Below, one piece after another: positions 1-7,953 of a DNA stretch of 48,983 nucleotides. Source of the stretch: CAYSRJ01 sp964525675 (GTDB lineage: Bacteria; Spirochaetota; B62-G9; DRHN01); contig CAZGJW010000005.1 of assembly GCA_964525675.1 (NCBI GenBank), positions 1 to 48,983 of the forward strand. Direction: 5' to 3'. The translations under genes and the position numbers were made by a program. Numbering within the stretch: position 1 is the stretch's first letter; every line of letters starts with the position of its first letter. Below the pieces are notes generated by a model. That model was not told where the DNA came from. It was given only the letters and a program-made list of their open reading frames with translations, and searched no databases.

Positions 1-84
1 TGCCCGGAGGGAGATTTGAACTCCCATGCCCTATCGGGCACTAGACCCTGAATCTAGCGCGTCTGCCAATTCCGCCATCCGGGC
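1..84 (-). tRNA. tRNA-Leu (anticodon CAG)
   Basis: Read on the minus strand, this folds as a complete class II tRNA. The 7-bp acceptor stem GCCCGGA/TCCGGGC is followed by discriminator A at position 1. The D-arm contains TTGGCAGA, and the anticodon stem CTAGA/TCTAG encloses the loop TTCAGGG. The long variable arm TGCCC-GATA-GGGCA and a T-arm with GTTCAAAT complete it. The loop gives anticodon CAG, and the long variable arm fits leucine. Any encoded CCA would lie outside the window. A possible promoter lies just upstream (TTGATA at 121-116, TACATT at 98-93 on the minus strand). Confidence 0.95.
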
Positions 85-92
85 GCTTCAAT

Positions 93-121
93 AATGTAAT
101 AGTTTTTTTTTGAATTATCAA
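93..121 (-). promoter_or_regulatory. candidate promoter of the tRNA-Leu gene
   Basis: On the minus strand TTGATA (121-116) and TACATT (98-93) are separated by 17 nt. The predicted start falls a couple of bases before the tRNA. The -10 box matches only 4 of 6 consensus positions, so this is tentative. Confidence 0.35.
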
Positions 122-182
122 TACTGATATTATCCGGACTTTTTATACCGGGCAACACCACAGGTGTATCTGAATCGTCCGG

Positions 183-794
183 TTATTCCCAGAGATTTTT
201 TCCCAGGATGCGTCCAAGAAGTTCGAGGCCCATTCCGAATATCACATCAAGGGGAAGGTGCTCTTCGATCGTGGGGTCCAGGAGAAGCTTTGCAGAGGCG
301 TCGAACTCATCGTCCGCGTACCAGAGAACAACCACCGCCTGAATCCTGGGCAGGATCTGAAAACGAAACGCCGCATCACCCATTTGCTCGGGCACTCCGC
401 CTAACTGCATGCAGGCTTTTTTGAAACCTTCGACATCGCGGCCGAATCGCCCAGCGATCTCGTCGGTGCGAAAGGCATGGGGGCCGTGGAAAAACATAGC
501 CCCGCCTTTGAGGCTGTATTCGTTGACCCATTTTCCGGCAGGGGGAATATCTTTTGCTTCGAGTAGATGCATTAGAATAAGGAGGCCGAGCTCTACACTC
601 ACGAGATTCGCAATTGAGATGTCCGTTGAAAGTATTGTGCCTTTCTCCGGGTTGACCTCATATGCATTGCCAAGGGCTGTAATACAGTATACACGGCGGC
701 TTGCATCATAATTTGAAAGGCTTCTCCTGCAGACATCCTCCGGGTCCATACCTGCAAGCCTGGAAAAGAATACAGGATCAAGTTTGTGACACAT
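183..794 (-). CDS. DUF3786 domain-containing protein
   Basis: This 203-residue protein looks like the DUF3786 family, which has no assigned biochemical role. Family-like stretches are visible: a central YSLKGGAMFFHGPHAF segment and a C-terminal VVVLWYADDEFDASAKLL segment with the acidic DDEF. The final stretch, about residues 178-200, is a hydrophobic helix rich in G and L (DVIFGMGLELLGRIL). There is no signal peptide or obvious membrane anchor, so it is probably cytoplasmic. The ATG is preceded on the minus strand by a strong GGAGGAGGAA Shine-Dalgarno, which fixes the start. It is transcribed toward the tRNA and away from the ferritin-like gene. Family members often occur in anaerobes with corrinoid or metal enzymes, but nothing here ties it to the methyltransferase clusters. 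The family call is by pattern recognition, not a search. Confidence 0.75.
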   Translation of the reverse strand: MCHKLDPVFFSRLAGMDPEDVCRRSLSNYDASRRVYCITALGNAYEVNPEKGTILSTDISIANLVSVELGLLILMHLLEAKDIPPAGKWVNEYSLKGGAMFFHGPHAFRTDEIAGRFGRDVEGFKKACMQLGGVPEQMGDAAFRFQILPRIQAVVVLWYADDEFDASAKLLLDPTIEEHLPLDVIFGMGLELLGRILGKNLWE

Positions 795-961
795 CGAGTA
801 TTATTCCTCCTCCCCCCACCCTTATTGCACTGAGATGTGAAACCGCCTCTTTTTCCACCAGTGTGCCCAGGTGCACAATTTTCAACAGTTGTTACAATAT
901 AATTATTTCCACGCATAAAATAAACAGAAGTAACGAGAAGATAATCGAGAAGTACGGAGCA

Positions 962-1282
962 ATGCCCTTCAGCAACATTATCAGGGCAGAGGTGACGCAT
1001 ATCAGTCTCCTGCTTCCGCTTTTTGAAACCTATGGATATATAGCCCCTGCGGATACTGCATCGGAGCATGTTGTCATGCCGAAGGATTTGAAAACAGCTT
1101 TTGAAATCGGGGTGCAGGCTGAAATCGACAACATAACCATGTACGAATCGTTCCTCGACCGGGATATTCCCGATGATGTCCGTGATGTCTTTGAGAGACT
1201 GAAGGCTGCCTCGGAAAATCATCTCAGGGCCTTTCAAAATGGGCTCAGGTTTCTTCAAAAAAAGTTCCTGAAAAACACGTAA
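962..1282 (+). CDS. ferritin-like DUF2202-type protein, probably N-terminally truncated
   Basis: The 106 codons from ATG 962 encode a ferritin-like (DUF2202-type) segment: PFSNIIRAEVTHISLLLPLF with an ExxH pair, then EIGVQAEIDNITMYESF, then AASENHLRAF with a second ExxH. These are metal-ligand helices of a four-helix bundle. Homology appears to continue in frame upstream of the ATG (residues EKIIEKYGAM, from about 935). The first helix expected before that, with its own ligand Glu, is absent: the preceding codons are unlike the family and no start codon with a good ribosome site is found there. CGGAG lies only 2 nt before ATG 962, which is poor. This is either a decayed gene or a short variant. 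It stands alone, just upstream of the cluster A promoter. Confidence 0.55.
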   Translation: MPFSNIIRAEVTHISLLLPLFETYGYIAPADTASEHVVMPKDLKTAFEIGVQAEIDNITMYESFLDRDIPDDVRDVFERLKAASENHLRAFQNGLRFLQKKFLKNT

Positions 1283-1291
1283 AAAATTCTC

Positions 1292-1320
1292 TTGACAGAA
1301 CCCTCATTTTCTTCTAAAAT
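1292..1320 (+). promoter_or_regulatory. sigma-70-type promoter of cluster A
   Basis: TTGACA at 1292-1297 and TAAAAT at 1315-1320 are separated by exactly 17 nt. The start point would be near 1327, inside the palindrome ATGCAAATTGCAT. The unit driven is the FGGY kinase at 1385 and probably the LacI, cupin and isomerase genes after it. Confidence 0.75.
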
Positions 1321-1321
1321 C

Positions 1322-1370
1322 ATGCAAATTGCATAGATAAATTATGCAAAAAATACGTAAATATTTTGCA
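1322..1370 (+). promoter_or_regulatory. candidate operators for a LacI-family repressor
   Basis: Two inverted repeats follow the -10 box. ATGCAA-A-TTGCAT at 1322-1334 overlaps the predicted start point. TGCAAAA (1345-1351) and TTTTGCA (1364-1370) form a wider pair. Both use the same TGCAA half-site. The likely binder is the LacI-family protein encoded at 2971, the third feature of this unit. Confidence 0.5.
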
Positions 1371-1384
1371 AGGAATTGAGCTTG

Positions 1385-2872
1385 ATGGCTGACTATATCC
1401 TGACTCTTGATCTGGGTACGACGAACATCAAAGCCGGTATTTACAGCTCGAAACTTGATGAAGTCGCTGTTTCGCATACACCGGTGCAGTATATAACCTC
1501 GGATAGTATGGTTGAGTTTAATGCGGATGACTGCTGGGGCTCGTGCAGGAAAATAATTAAGAGTATTACTGCCGACGCAGGTATCGATCCGAAGCATATC
1601 GTCGATATCTCTCTCACAGGACAGGCGGAATCTTTAGTAGTTATCGACGGCAAAAACCGCCCGTTGAGAAACGGAATATCGTGGATGGACAACAGGTCTG
1701 TAAAAGAATGCGAATTGCTTAAAAGAGAATTCAAGCAAAGAGAGGGGTACCGTGTAACCGGACAGCCGGATATCATTCCAACATGGCCGATTACCAAGAT
1801 CCTCTGGCTACGGGAGAATGAAAGTGATGTGTTCCGGAAAGCAGGCAAATACTTGCTGCTGAAAGATTACATCATATACAGGTTGACTGGAAACCTTTTT
1901 GGAGAGTGCACGATTTATAACTTCTCCTACTATTTTGATGTGATGAATAAGAAGTACTGGGACGAAATACTGGAATTTGCCGGGGTAAAAATGGAACAGC
2001 TTCCCGAGCTTATTGAACCTGGTTCTTCTGCAGGCAGGGTAACAAACCAGGTTTCGAATGAGCTTGGATTTCAGAAGAGTGTTACAGTCAACGCAGGCGC
2101 CCTTGATCATTTTTCCGGTATGGTCGGTTCGGGAAATGTGAGGGAGGGCGTGGTAAGTGAAACCACTGGAACAGTTCTTGCCATTGCAACGATGACACGA
2201 GAATCGACGCTACGTGATGAGTACATGATACCACACCATTACGGCGTATTAAAAAACACGTATATTCTAATGCCGGTCTGTGAAAGCGGAGGGATTAGCC
2301 TTGAATGGTTTAAGAATAATTTTTATGAAGACAGATCCTTTGAAGATATTAATAGAGAAATTGAAACATCGATAAATAAAGGCAATGATGTTATTTTTCT
2401 GCCCTATCTGACAGGCACGAACTCGCCCGAGTACGAAATAAATGCAAGAGGCGTGTTTTATGGCTTACATATAACGCACACAAAGGCTGACCTCGCACGA
2501 GCTGTCATGGAGGGAGTGGCCTACCTTTTAAAAAAGAACATTAAATTTCTTGAACATTTGGATGTAAAGACTACAAGCCTCATTTCCATCGGCGGGGGAT
2601 CCAAGTCAAATGTGTGGAACCAGATTAAGGCTGATATTACTGAAAAAAAGATTATGGTCCCTGAATATAAAGAGGCGATTTCTTTAGGAGCTGCGATACT
2701 TTCGGCGGTCGAGAAGGGGTATTTCAAAAGCATTGAAGAAGCGGCGAAAAAGAATGTGAGAATGAAAAGGGTATATACACCGGTAGTTAGAGATTATTAC
2801 AGAAAGGGGTACAGAACCTTTATTGATACTTATGAACAACTCATGCCTGTTTTCAGAGGAGAGCAGGTGTAA
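1385..2872 (+). CDS. FGGY-family carbohydrate kinase
   Basis: A 495-residue cytoplasmic sugar kinase expected to phosphorylate a pentose, hexulose or polyol with ATP. The N-terminal FGGY domain starts with LTLDLGTTNIKAG (phosphate loop, residues 7-18) and has the SLTGQAESLVVID strand near 76-88. NAGALDHFSG places the catalytic base at about D241. The C-terminal domain carries the ATP-binding ISIGGGSKSNVWNQI stretch near residue 395. Length is normal for xylulokinase and fuculokinase relatives. The substrate cannot be assigned. ATG 1385 is preferred over TTG 1376 or TTG 1382, because the AAGGA site at about 1369-1373 is too close to TTG 1376; TTG 1382 remains possible. It is the first gene after the 1292 promoter and is followed by its probable regulator and a fucose-isomerase-like gene. 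Confidence 0.9.
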   Translation: MADYILTLDLGTTNIKAGIYSSKLDEVAVSHTPVQYITSDSMVEFNADDCWGSCRKIIKSITADAGIDPKHIVDISLTGQAESLVVIDGKNRPLRNGISWMDNRSVKECELLKREFKQREGYRVTGQPDIIPTWPITKILWLRENESDVFRKAGKYLLLKDYIIYRLTGNLFGECTIYNFSYYFDVMNKKYWDEILEFAGVKMEQLPELIEPGSSAGRVTNQVSNELGFQKSVTVNAGALDHFSGMVGSGNVREGVVSETTGTVLAIATMTRESTLRDEYMIPHHYGVLKNTYILMPVCESGGISLEWFKNNFYEDRSFEDINREIETSINKGNDVIFLPYLTGTNSPEYEINARGVFYGLHITHTKADLARAVMEGVAYLLKKNIKFLEHLDVKTTSLISIGGGSKSNVWNQIKADITEKKIMVPEYKEAISLGAAILSAVEKGYFKSIEEAAKKNVRMKRVYTPVVRDYYRKGYRTFIDTYEQLMPVFRGEQV

Positions 2873-2970
2873 CGATTTTCAATTACTCGGTATTGTATGT
2901 ACCGAACAGAAGAGATTACTCAGTGATGGGAAGACTTTTTCAGAGACGTAAGTTTTAAAGGATTTGTGGC

Positions 2971-3963
2971 ATGTCCATTACCATGAAAGAAATCGCACGG
3001 ATCGCCGGGGTGGATATATCCACTGTTTCCCGGGCGCTCAACAATGAGTCAACCATATCGAATGATGTGAAGATTCGAATAATAGGCATCGCCCATGAAA
3101 ACAATTATAAAAGACGCAGACTAACAGGCAGGAATATTTCCTATGTAATAGACAAAAGGTTTTTCCACCTTACCAGCCACTTTTATAACAGGGTTATTGA
3201 GGGCATAGAGGAAGAGGTGAAAAAAAACAATCTTATCTTCCGATTTAATTCTCTGGATCCGGAAGAGTTTTCGTTGATGAAAATAAATGCGAAAGACCTC
3301 GCCGGGATGATCATTACAAGCTGTTATCACGATGATTTTATAATTGAAGTAAAAAAACTGGGGATCCCAATTGTCCTGGTGGATTACTATCTGCCGACCG
3401 AAGACATCAGTTCAGTATTAATTGATAATATTGACGGAATAATCAAAGGAATGCGGTACCTGGCCGGCCTTGGCCACAAAAGAATCGCGTATTTAAAGGG
3501 AGATGTAAGAGAAATAGGAAGCCATGACCGCTTTATCGGTTACAGAAGGGCTATCCAATTGTTCGGCCTCGATGATGATGAAAAACTCATTATGGATTGT
3601 GATTTCAGTATAAAAGGTGCCTATAGTGCTATGAAAAAGTTTCTTGAAAATGCCGTTGATTATCCCACTGCTGTTTTTGCGGTAAACGATATTGTTGCGA
3701 TAGGAGCGATGGAGGCGATCAAGGAGAAGAATTTGAAAATACCTGATGATATATGCGTACTTGGATTTGATGATATTGATCTGGCAGATGAGGTCATTCC
3801 ACGATTATCAACCATGCATGTGAGAAAGAGAACGATTGGTACGCTTGCCGTTAAGAGACTTTTACAGCTTATCAATAATGAGGAAATTGAATACAGTAAG
3901 ATACTTGTTTCCCCTGTGCTTTGTGAAAGGGATTCAACAAAGAGAATAGGTGAGGAGGGTTGA
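2971..3963 (+). CDS. LacI-family transcriptional regulator
   Basis: A 330-residue repressor of the LacI/GalR family. Residues 4-30 form the helix-turn-helix (MKEIARIAGVDISTVSRAL). The rest is a periplasmic-binding-protein-like effector domain, with GIIKGMRYLAGLGHKRIAYL in the middle and VLGFDDIDLADEVIPRLST near the C-terminus. The effector is presumably the cluster A sugar or its phosphate. AAAGGA at 2957-2962 sits well for ATG 2971. A small inverted repeat, TCGGTA (2887-2892) with TACCGA (2900-2905), lies in the gap before the gene. The palindromes at 1322-1370 are the best candidate binding sites. It belongs with the kinase, cupin and isomerase genes. Confidence 0.92.
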   Translation: MSITMKEIARIAGVDISTVSRALNNESTISNDVKIRIIGIAHENNYKRRRLTGRNISYVIDKRFFHLTSHFYNRVIEGIEEEVKKNNLIFRFNSLDPEEFSLMKINAKDLAGMIITSCYHDDFIIEVKKLGIPIVLVDYYLPTEDISSVLIDNIDGIIKGMRYLAGLGHKRIAYLKGDVREIGSHDRFIGYRRAIQLFGLDDDEKLIMDCDFSIKGAYSAMKKFLENAVDYPTAVFAVNDIVAIGAMEAIKEKNLKIPDDICVLGFDDIDLADEVIPRLSTMHVRKRTIGTLAVKRLLQLINNEEIEYSKILVSPVLCERDSTKRIGEEG

Positions 3964-3966
3964 GCT

Positions 3967-4443
3967 ATGGAGAATGCCGATCTGGAGCTGGCGGGCGATG
4001 AAAAGGAAAAAGCTGTCAACGAATGTAGAAATAATTTTGCCAGGTGGGGTTTGACGCTTCCCGATGTTCCGGCATGCGCATTTCACTTCGGGCTACACGA
4101 TTTTTATAAAATCGGCGAAATCGAATTTGATATTAATAATAACGTAGAGGAAGGCTACTGCGGAAAATTCATTTTTATATTAAAGCAGCAGACATGTCCT
4201 ATGCACTACCATAAAATCAAGCATGAGACATTTTATTTAATGAAGGGGAAGGTAGAGATGGAGACTGCCGGGGAAACGGTTGTAATGAACCAGGGTGACA
4301 TCAAGATCATGCCACAGAATACGAGGCATCGTTTTATGGGGCTGGAGAACAGCCTCATACTCGAGTGCTCAAAACCTGATATTATAAGCGACAGCATTTT
4401 TGATGACGAAAGAATAGCGAAGTTTATTGCGAAATATTCTTAG
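3967..4443 (+). CDS. cupin-domain protein (possible sugar isomerase or sensor)
   Basis: A 158-residue single-domain cupin. The metal site is intact: H80 and H82 in PMHYHKIKHE, E87 just after, and H121 in NTRHRF. This HxH-x4-E...H set is the usual cupin mononuclear metal site. Similar small cupins act as sugar isomerases (D-lyxose isomerase type), epimerases or ligand sensors, so the role here is open. Its place between a LacI regulator and a fucose-isomerase-like gene favours a sugar-interconverting step. It starts 3 nt after the lacI stop with GGAGGG at 3954-3959, so the two are translationally close. Confidence 0.8.
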   Translation: MENADLELAGDEKEKAVNECRNNFARWGLTLPDVPACAFHFGLHDFYKIGEIEFDINNNVEEGYCGKFIFILKQQTCPMHYHKIKHETFYLMKGKVEMETAGETVVMNQGDIKIMPQNTRHRFMGLENSLILECSKPDIISDSIFDDERIAKFIAKYS

Positions 4444-4508
4444 GCTGCTTTTTGGTAGTATGTAAAACCGGTAAAAAGCCTTTACCCATTTCAGAATACG
4501 AAGCAGAG

Positions 4509-5867
4509 ATGTATGGAGCGCGTTTCCAAAAGGAGAGTTTTGTGAAGGGAAAACTTCTGGTCATACCCTTTTGTTACCCATACTATCCCGAAAAGATTAT
4601 TGCTGATCAGGTAGAACGTTCAAAACAACTGCTGAATAAATTGTCTCCAGTTTTCATTAACCCGGTATCCGGGAGAAAAGAAGCTCAAAAGGCGAAAGAT
4701 GCAATCCGAAATGAGAACCCCGATCTCGTTGTTGCACTCATTGTGTCATGGATCGAAGCCCCGCATCTTATTGATTCGCTCAGGGAATACTTTGGAAGCC
4801 CCCTGGTTCTCTGGAGCCACAAAATGATACAGGAAAATGGAAAAAGGCAGACACTTGGCGCATTCGTAGCGGCAGGTGTCGTAAGGCAGAGCCTTGAAGA
4901 CTTTGAAGTTCCCTTTGAGTTCATTTACGGACCTCCGGATGATGAAAATGTTTTGTCAGAAATTGAAATGATTTATCGGGCCGCAAAAGCAGTTCGAAAA
5001 TTAAAAAACGCGAGAATCGGCCTTGCCGGGTACACGGCTTTGGGGATGTACACGGGAACATTCGATCATATAACGATGAAAAAGAAATTCGGCCCGGAGA
5101 TAGTGCATCTTGATCAATATCAAATTATTAAAAAGATGGAAGACATTACGGATGCTGAAGCACATAAGATAAACAGTACGATAAAAGAGATCGCTGAAGT
5201 CCCTGATGACATTTGCGATGAAGATCTTATGCTGTCATCGAAGATGTACCTCGCGTTTAAAAGGCTCATTGAAGAAAATGAGCTTGATGCACTCTCGGTT
5301 AAGTGCCAGTATGAATTATCTCAATTGTTCAAGTATACTCCCTGTGTGGCTCTCTCGTTACTGGGTAATGAAGTAACAGCTTCATGTGAGGGAGATATTT
5401 TAACAGTGCTGACGCAGTTGATCCTCCACTACATTTCCAGCAGAATTGTTTCATATGTAGACATTCACGATGTATCAGAGGGGAAAGTCCTTGCAGCGGC
5501 ATGTGGGTTTGCCCCGTTCTTGATGTCGGAGAAAGGACGGTGCAGAATTGACAGATGGGGTTGGGAATCATTTAATGGAGTACTGAACACTTCTGAGCTC
5601 AAGAATGGCAGGGTTACTATCGCGCGAATTGCAAGAGACGGAGTCGGATTAAAGATGCATGTCGCGGCGGGGTTCTCAGTACAAAAGAGCGAATGGAATG
5701 AAGTGGGGTGTCCGCCGTTTCCAGGGACTGATATCGTTCTGGATGGGGATTCAAATGAGTTTGTGAAAGAACTTGTATCGAATCATTACGCACTGGTGTT
5801 TGGTGATGTAAAAGAAGAGCTTGAAGTATTATGCGGTATGCTCGGTGTACACTATATCAACACATAA
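4509..5867 (+). CDS. L-fucose/L-arabinose isomerase-like protein
   Basis: About 452 residues, related to the L-fucose isomerase and related proteins group (COG2407-like). The N-terminal Rossmann-like half has KLLVIPFCYPYYPEK and PDLVVALIVSWIEAP. The middle has ARIGLAGYTALGMYTGTFDH. The C-terminal half has KVLAAACGFAPFLM and a final PFPGTDIVLDGD stretch. Family members interconvert aldoses and ketoses, but many uncharacterised ones exist. ATG 4509 gives a short lead before the first strand, like the three other copies in this window. TTG 4452 would add 19 residues without a clear ribosome site, although the site for ATG 4509 is also weak. Partners are the kinase at 1385 and the importer at 6065-9000. 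Confidence 0.8.
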   Translation: MYGARFQKESFVKGKLLVIPFCYPYYPEKIIADQVERSKQLLNKLSPVFINPVSGRKEAQKAKDAIRNENPDLVVALIVSWIEAPHLIDSLREYFGSPLVLWSHKMIQENGKRQTLGAFVAAGVVRQSLEDFEVPFEFIYGPPDDENVLSEIEMIYRAAKAVRKLKNARIGLAGYTALGMYTGTFDHITMKKKFGPEIVHLDQYQIIKKMEDITDAEAHKINSTIKEIAEVPDDICDEDLMLSSKMYLAFKRLIEENELDALSVKCQYELSQLFKYTPCVALSLLGNEVTASCEGDILTVLTQLILHYISSRIVSYVDIHDVSEGKVLAAACGFAPFLMSEKGRCRIDRWGWESFNGVLNTSELKNGRVTIARIARDGVGLKMHVAAGFSVQKSEWNEVGCPPFPGTDIVLDGDSNEFVKELVSNHYALVFGDVKEELEVLCGMLGVHYINT

Positions 5868-5936
5868 GAAGCAGATGCAGAAAATATAGGGGATAAATGC
5901 TGTGCAGCCTCGCTTGTTCATTATGGCTTGATTTTT

Positions 5937-5964
5937 TTGAAAGACATCAGGAGGCGGATAAAAT
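5937..5964 (+). promoter_or_regulatory. candidate promoter for the cluster A importer
   Basis: TTGAAA (5937-5942) and TAAAAT (5959-5964) lie 16 nt apart. This would give the binding-protein gene a leader of roughly 95 nt that includes the extended Shine-Dalgarno-like element at 5987. It is unproven, as the region is AT-rich. Confidence 0.4.
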
Positions 5965-5986
5965 TTCTTCAGTATTTCTCCATTGC

Positions 5987-5998
5987 GAAAGGAGGTGG
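5987..5998 (+). promoter_or_regulatory. extended Shine-Dalgarno-like leader element (cluster A binding protein)
   Basis: GAAAGGAGGTGG contains AAAGGAGGTG, a full complement of the usual 16S rRNA 3' end. It lies 78 nt before ATG 6065, which has its own AGGAG at 6053-6057. A 12-codon hydrophobic ORF (ATG 6010 to TAA 6048) follows, but the other two copies of the element have no such ORF. Confidence 0.5.
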
Positions 5999-6064
5999 TC
6001 TAACCATATATGGTTTTTGGATTGTTTTATCTTAAAATTATTTTATAAAATAAGGAGAATGATT

Positions 6065-7126
6065 ATGAAGAAACAAATTATTAAAATTGCTGTAATTGCC
6101 GCATCCTTCCTGTTTATGGTTTCGTTTCTCTATGCGGGAGGAACCAAGGAGGCAGGTAAAGCAGAGAAAGGAAAATTTACCATTGGATACGTGTGTAACT
6201 ACATGTCCCATCAGTGGTATCAGAACATCATTGCAGGTATGAAGGAAAAGGCTGCACAGGTAGGTGCCGAGCTAAAAGTTGCGGATTCGAACCTGGATCA
6301 GAACAAGAATATCTCTGAGGCTGAAAACTTCATTGCCCAGAAGGTCGATGTTCTTGTAATAACTCCTGTTGACCCCAATGCAATAGGAACGGTTATTCAG
6401 AAGGCAAAAGCTGCCAATATACCTGTGGTAACCGAAGGTTTCGTTGTTGAGGGTGCAGACACGTATGTCGGTATCGAGGATTACTGGTCCGGATACTACG
6501 GTGGGGAGGAGGCGGCCAAGTATGTAAAGAAGAACTTCAATGGACAAAAAGCAAAAATTCTTCTGGTCGGCCTTCCCTTCGAGGTAGCCTGCCGTGCTCG
6601 TGTCGATGGATTTGTCGACGGATTTGAAAAGGTCGGTTATCCCTATGAAATTGTTGCAAAGGTTGATGGAGGGGGTATGATTGACCAGGCGCTCAAAGTT
6701 TCGACTGATGCATTTACTGCACACAGGGATATCAATGTAGTGTTCGGCATCAACGATGATTCTTCCCTCGGTGCCTATGAAGCTGCAAAGGCTGTCGGTA
6801 TGAACACGAATCCGAAAAAGTTTCTCATTGCAACCTGCGGGTTTGAAGGCCCGCCTGCAATGAAGGCGCTTGAAGATCCCCAGCATCCTCTGAAAGTTGC
6901 TATCTGTATGTTTCCGCAGATGGTGGGATACGGACTTGTTCAGGCGGCATACGATATCCATCAGGGGAAAAAGGTTCCCGAGATTCAGTATACGCCGACA
7001 GTGGCTGTTACACCTGAAACGCAGGTATACTATTCATGGAAAGGTGATCAGCTGGTGCTTGATTTTGATAAAGCAAGCAGCATTAAGCCACCGAAGAGGT
7101 CATCCTGGTGGGATAAAAATGAATAA
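6065..7126 (+). CDS. sugar ABC transporter substrate-binding protein (ribose/xylose type)
   Basis: A 353-residue periplasmic sugar-binding protein of the Peripla_BP_4 type (RbsB/XylF relatives). Residues 1-24 are a signal peptide (KKQIIKIAVIAASFLF... ending in LYAGG), followed by TKEAGKAEKG in the spirochaete style. There is no lipobox cysteine. The mature part begins FTIGYVCNYMSHQWYQNI and has VDVLVITPVDPNA and NVVFGINDDSSLGAYEA, typical of the two-lobed fold. It delivers sugar to the permease encoded at 7954, powered by the ATPase at 7188. ATG 6065 fits AGGAG at 6053-6057; an in-frame ATG at 5897 would bury the signal peptide and was discarded. A strong hairpin follows the gene at 7137-7164. 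Confidence 0.92.
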   Translation: MKKQIIKIAVIAASFLFMVSFLYAGGTKEAGKAEKGKFTIGYVCNYMSHQWYQNIIAGMKEKAAQVGAELKVADSNLDQNKNISEAENFIAQKVDVLVITPVDPNAIGTVIQKAKAANIPVVTEGFVVEGADTYVGIEDYWSGYYGGEEAAKYVKKNFNGQKAKILLVGLPFEVACRARVDGFVDGFEKVGYPYEIVAKVDGGGMIDQALKVSTDAFTAHRDINVVFGINDDSSLGAYEAAKAVGMNTNPKKFLIATCGFEGPPAMKALEDPQHPLKVAICMFPQMVGYGLVQAAYDIHQGKKVPEIQYTPTVAVTPETQVYYSWKGDQLVLDFDKASSIKPPKRSSWWDKNE

Positions 7127-7136
7127 CTTTTAAACC

Positions 7137-7164
7137 AGAGCAGGTGCCGGAAGGCACCTGCTCT
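7137..7164 (+). terminator. intercistronic hairpin after the cluster A binding protein
   Basis: A perfect 12-bp stem, AGAGCAGGTGCC (7137-7148) with GGCACCTGCTCT (7153-7164), closes a GGAA tetraloop. No U-run follows. It therefore more likely slows 3' decay or causes partial termination, keeping binding-protein mRNA in excess over the ATPase and permease. Confidence 0.8.
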
Positions 7165-7187
7165 CTATTAATTATGAGGAGGGTTTA

Positions 7188-7937
7188 ATGGCCGTTCCGG
7201 TGGTAAAGATGGAAAACATTACCAAGCATTTCGGCGGAGTTGAAGCATTACAGTCCGTGGATTTCACGGTGAATCCTTCGGAAATTGTCGGGCTTGTCGG
7301 TGATAACGGGGCGGGAAAATCAACGTTGATAAAGATTCTTTCCGGTGTGCATCAGGCTGATGAGGGATCGATCTATATAGATGGGGAACGGGTGTATATT
7401 GAAAATCCACATAAGGCAATAGAGCTTGGCATACAAACGATTTATCAAGACCTTGCGCTTGTAGACCAGCTCAATGTCGTACGGAATATGTTTCTCGGCA
7501 GGGAGTTTCGCCGCAAGGGGCTGGGCGGGGCTTTTGGATTGTATGATTCCAGAGAAATGGATAATGTAACAGCCGATATTCTGAAGCGCCTGGGTATCCG
7601 GACGGATTCCGGATTTATAAGAAAAAAAGTGAGAAAACTATCCGGCGGACAGCGCCAGGCGGTGGCAATCGGGAAGACCATGATAGAAACCCCGAAGATG
7701 CTGATCCTTGATGAGCCGACGGCAGCAATCTCAGTTAAGGAACGGCCCCATGTCATTGAGCTTGTAAAACGACTTAAAGGACAGGGCATCTCGAGTATAT
7801 ATATAAGCCACAACCTCGAAGAGGTTTTTCAGGTCGTTGACAGAATTGTGATTCTCAGTAGAGGCAAGGTCGTCGGAGATAGGCTTGTTTCTGAGACCAC
7901 GAACCGAGAAATAGTAAGGCTCATCGTTGAACACTGA
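7188..7937 (+). CDS. sugar ABC transporter ATP-binding protein (single-domain, FrcA-like)
   Basis: A 249-residue ATPase of the carbohydrate-uptake CUT2 class. Walker A GDNGAGKST is at 38-46, Q-loop Q88, signature LSGGQ at 151-155, Walker B MLILDE at 171-176 and the switch histidine at H208. RbsA and XylG carry two fused ATPase domains; this protein has one, like FrcA, and presumably works as a homodimer beneath the permease. GAGGAGG before ATG 7188 fixes the start. It sits between the binding-protein and permease genes, 16 nt from the latter. All catalytic motifs are intact. Confidence 0.93.
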   Translation: MAVPVVKMENITKHFGGVEALQSVDFTVNPSEIVGLVGDNGAGKSTLIKILSGVHQADEGSIYIDGERVYIENPHKAIELGIQTIYQDLALVDQLNVVRNMFLGREFRRKGLGGAFGLYDSREMDNVTADILKRLGIRTDSGFIRKKVRKLSGGQRQAVAIGKTMIETPKMLILDEPTAAISVKERPHVIELVKRLKGQGISSIYISHNLEEVFQVVDRIVILSRGKVVGDRLVSETTNREIVRLIVEH

Positions 7938-7953
7938 GGGAGATTAATGAATT

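Noticed and set aside
599..1258. Long minus-strand ORF (219 codons) across the DUF2202 region
   Set aside because: It is antisense to a recognisable family and its product resembles nothing; the 3' part overlaps the DUF3786 gene in another frame.
6010..6048. 12-codon hydrophobic leader peptide after the element at 5987
   Set aside because: Spacing to the ribosome-site-like element is long (about 14 nt), and the other two copies of the element have no comparable ORF.
5897..6064. In-frame N-terminal extension of the cluster A binding protein from ATG 5897
   Set aside because: It would bury a clear signal peptide 56 residues inside the protein, and ATG 6065 has its own well-placed AGGAG.
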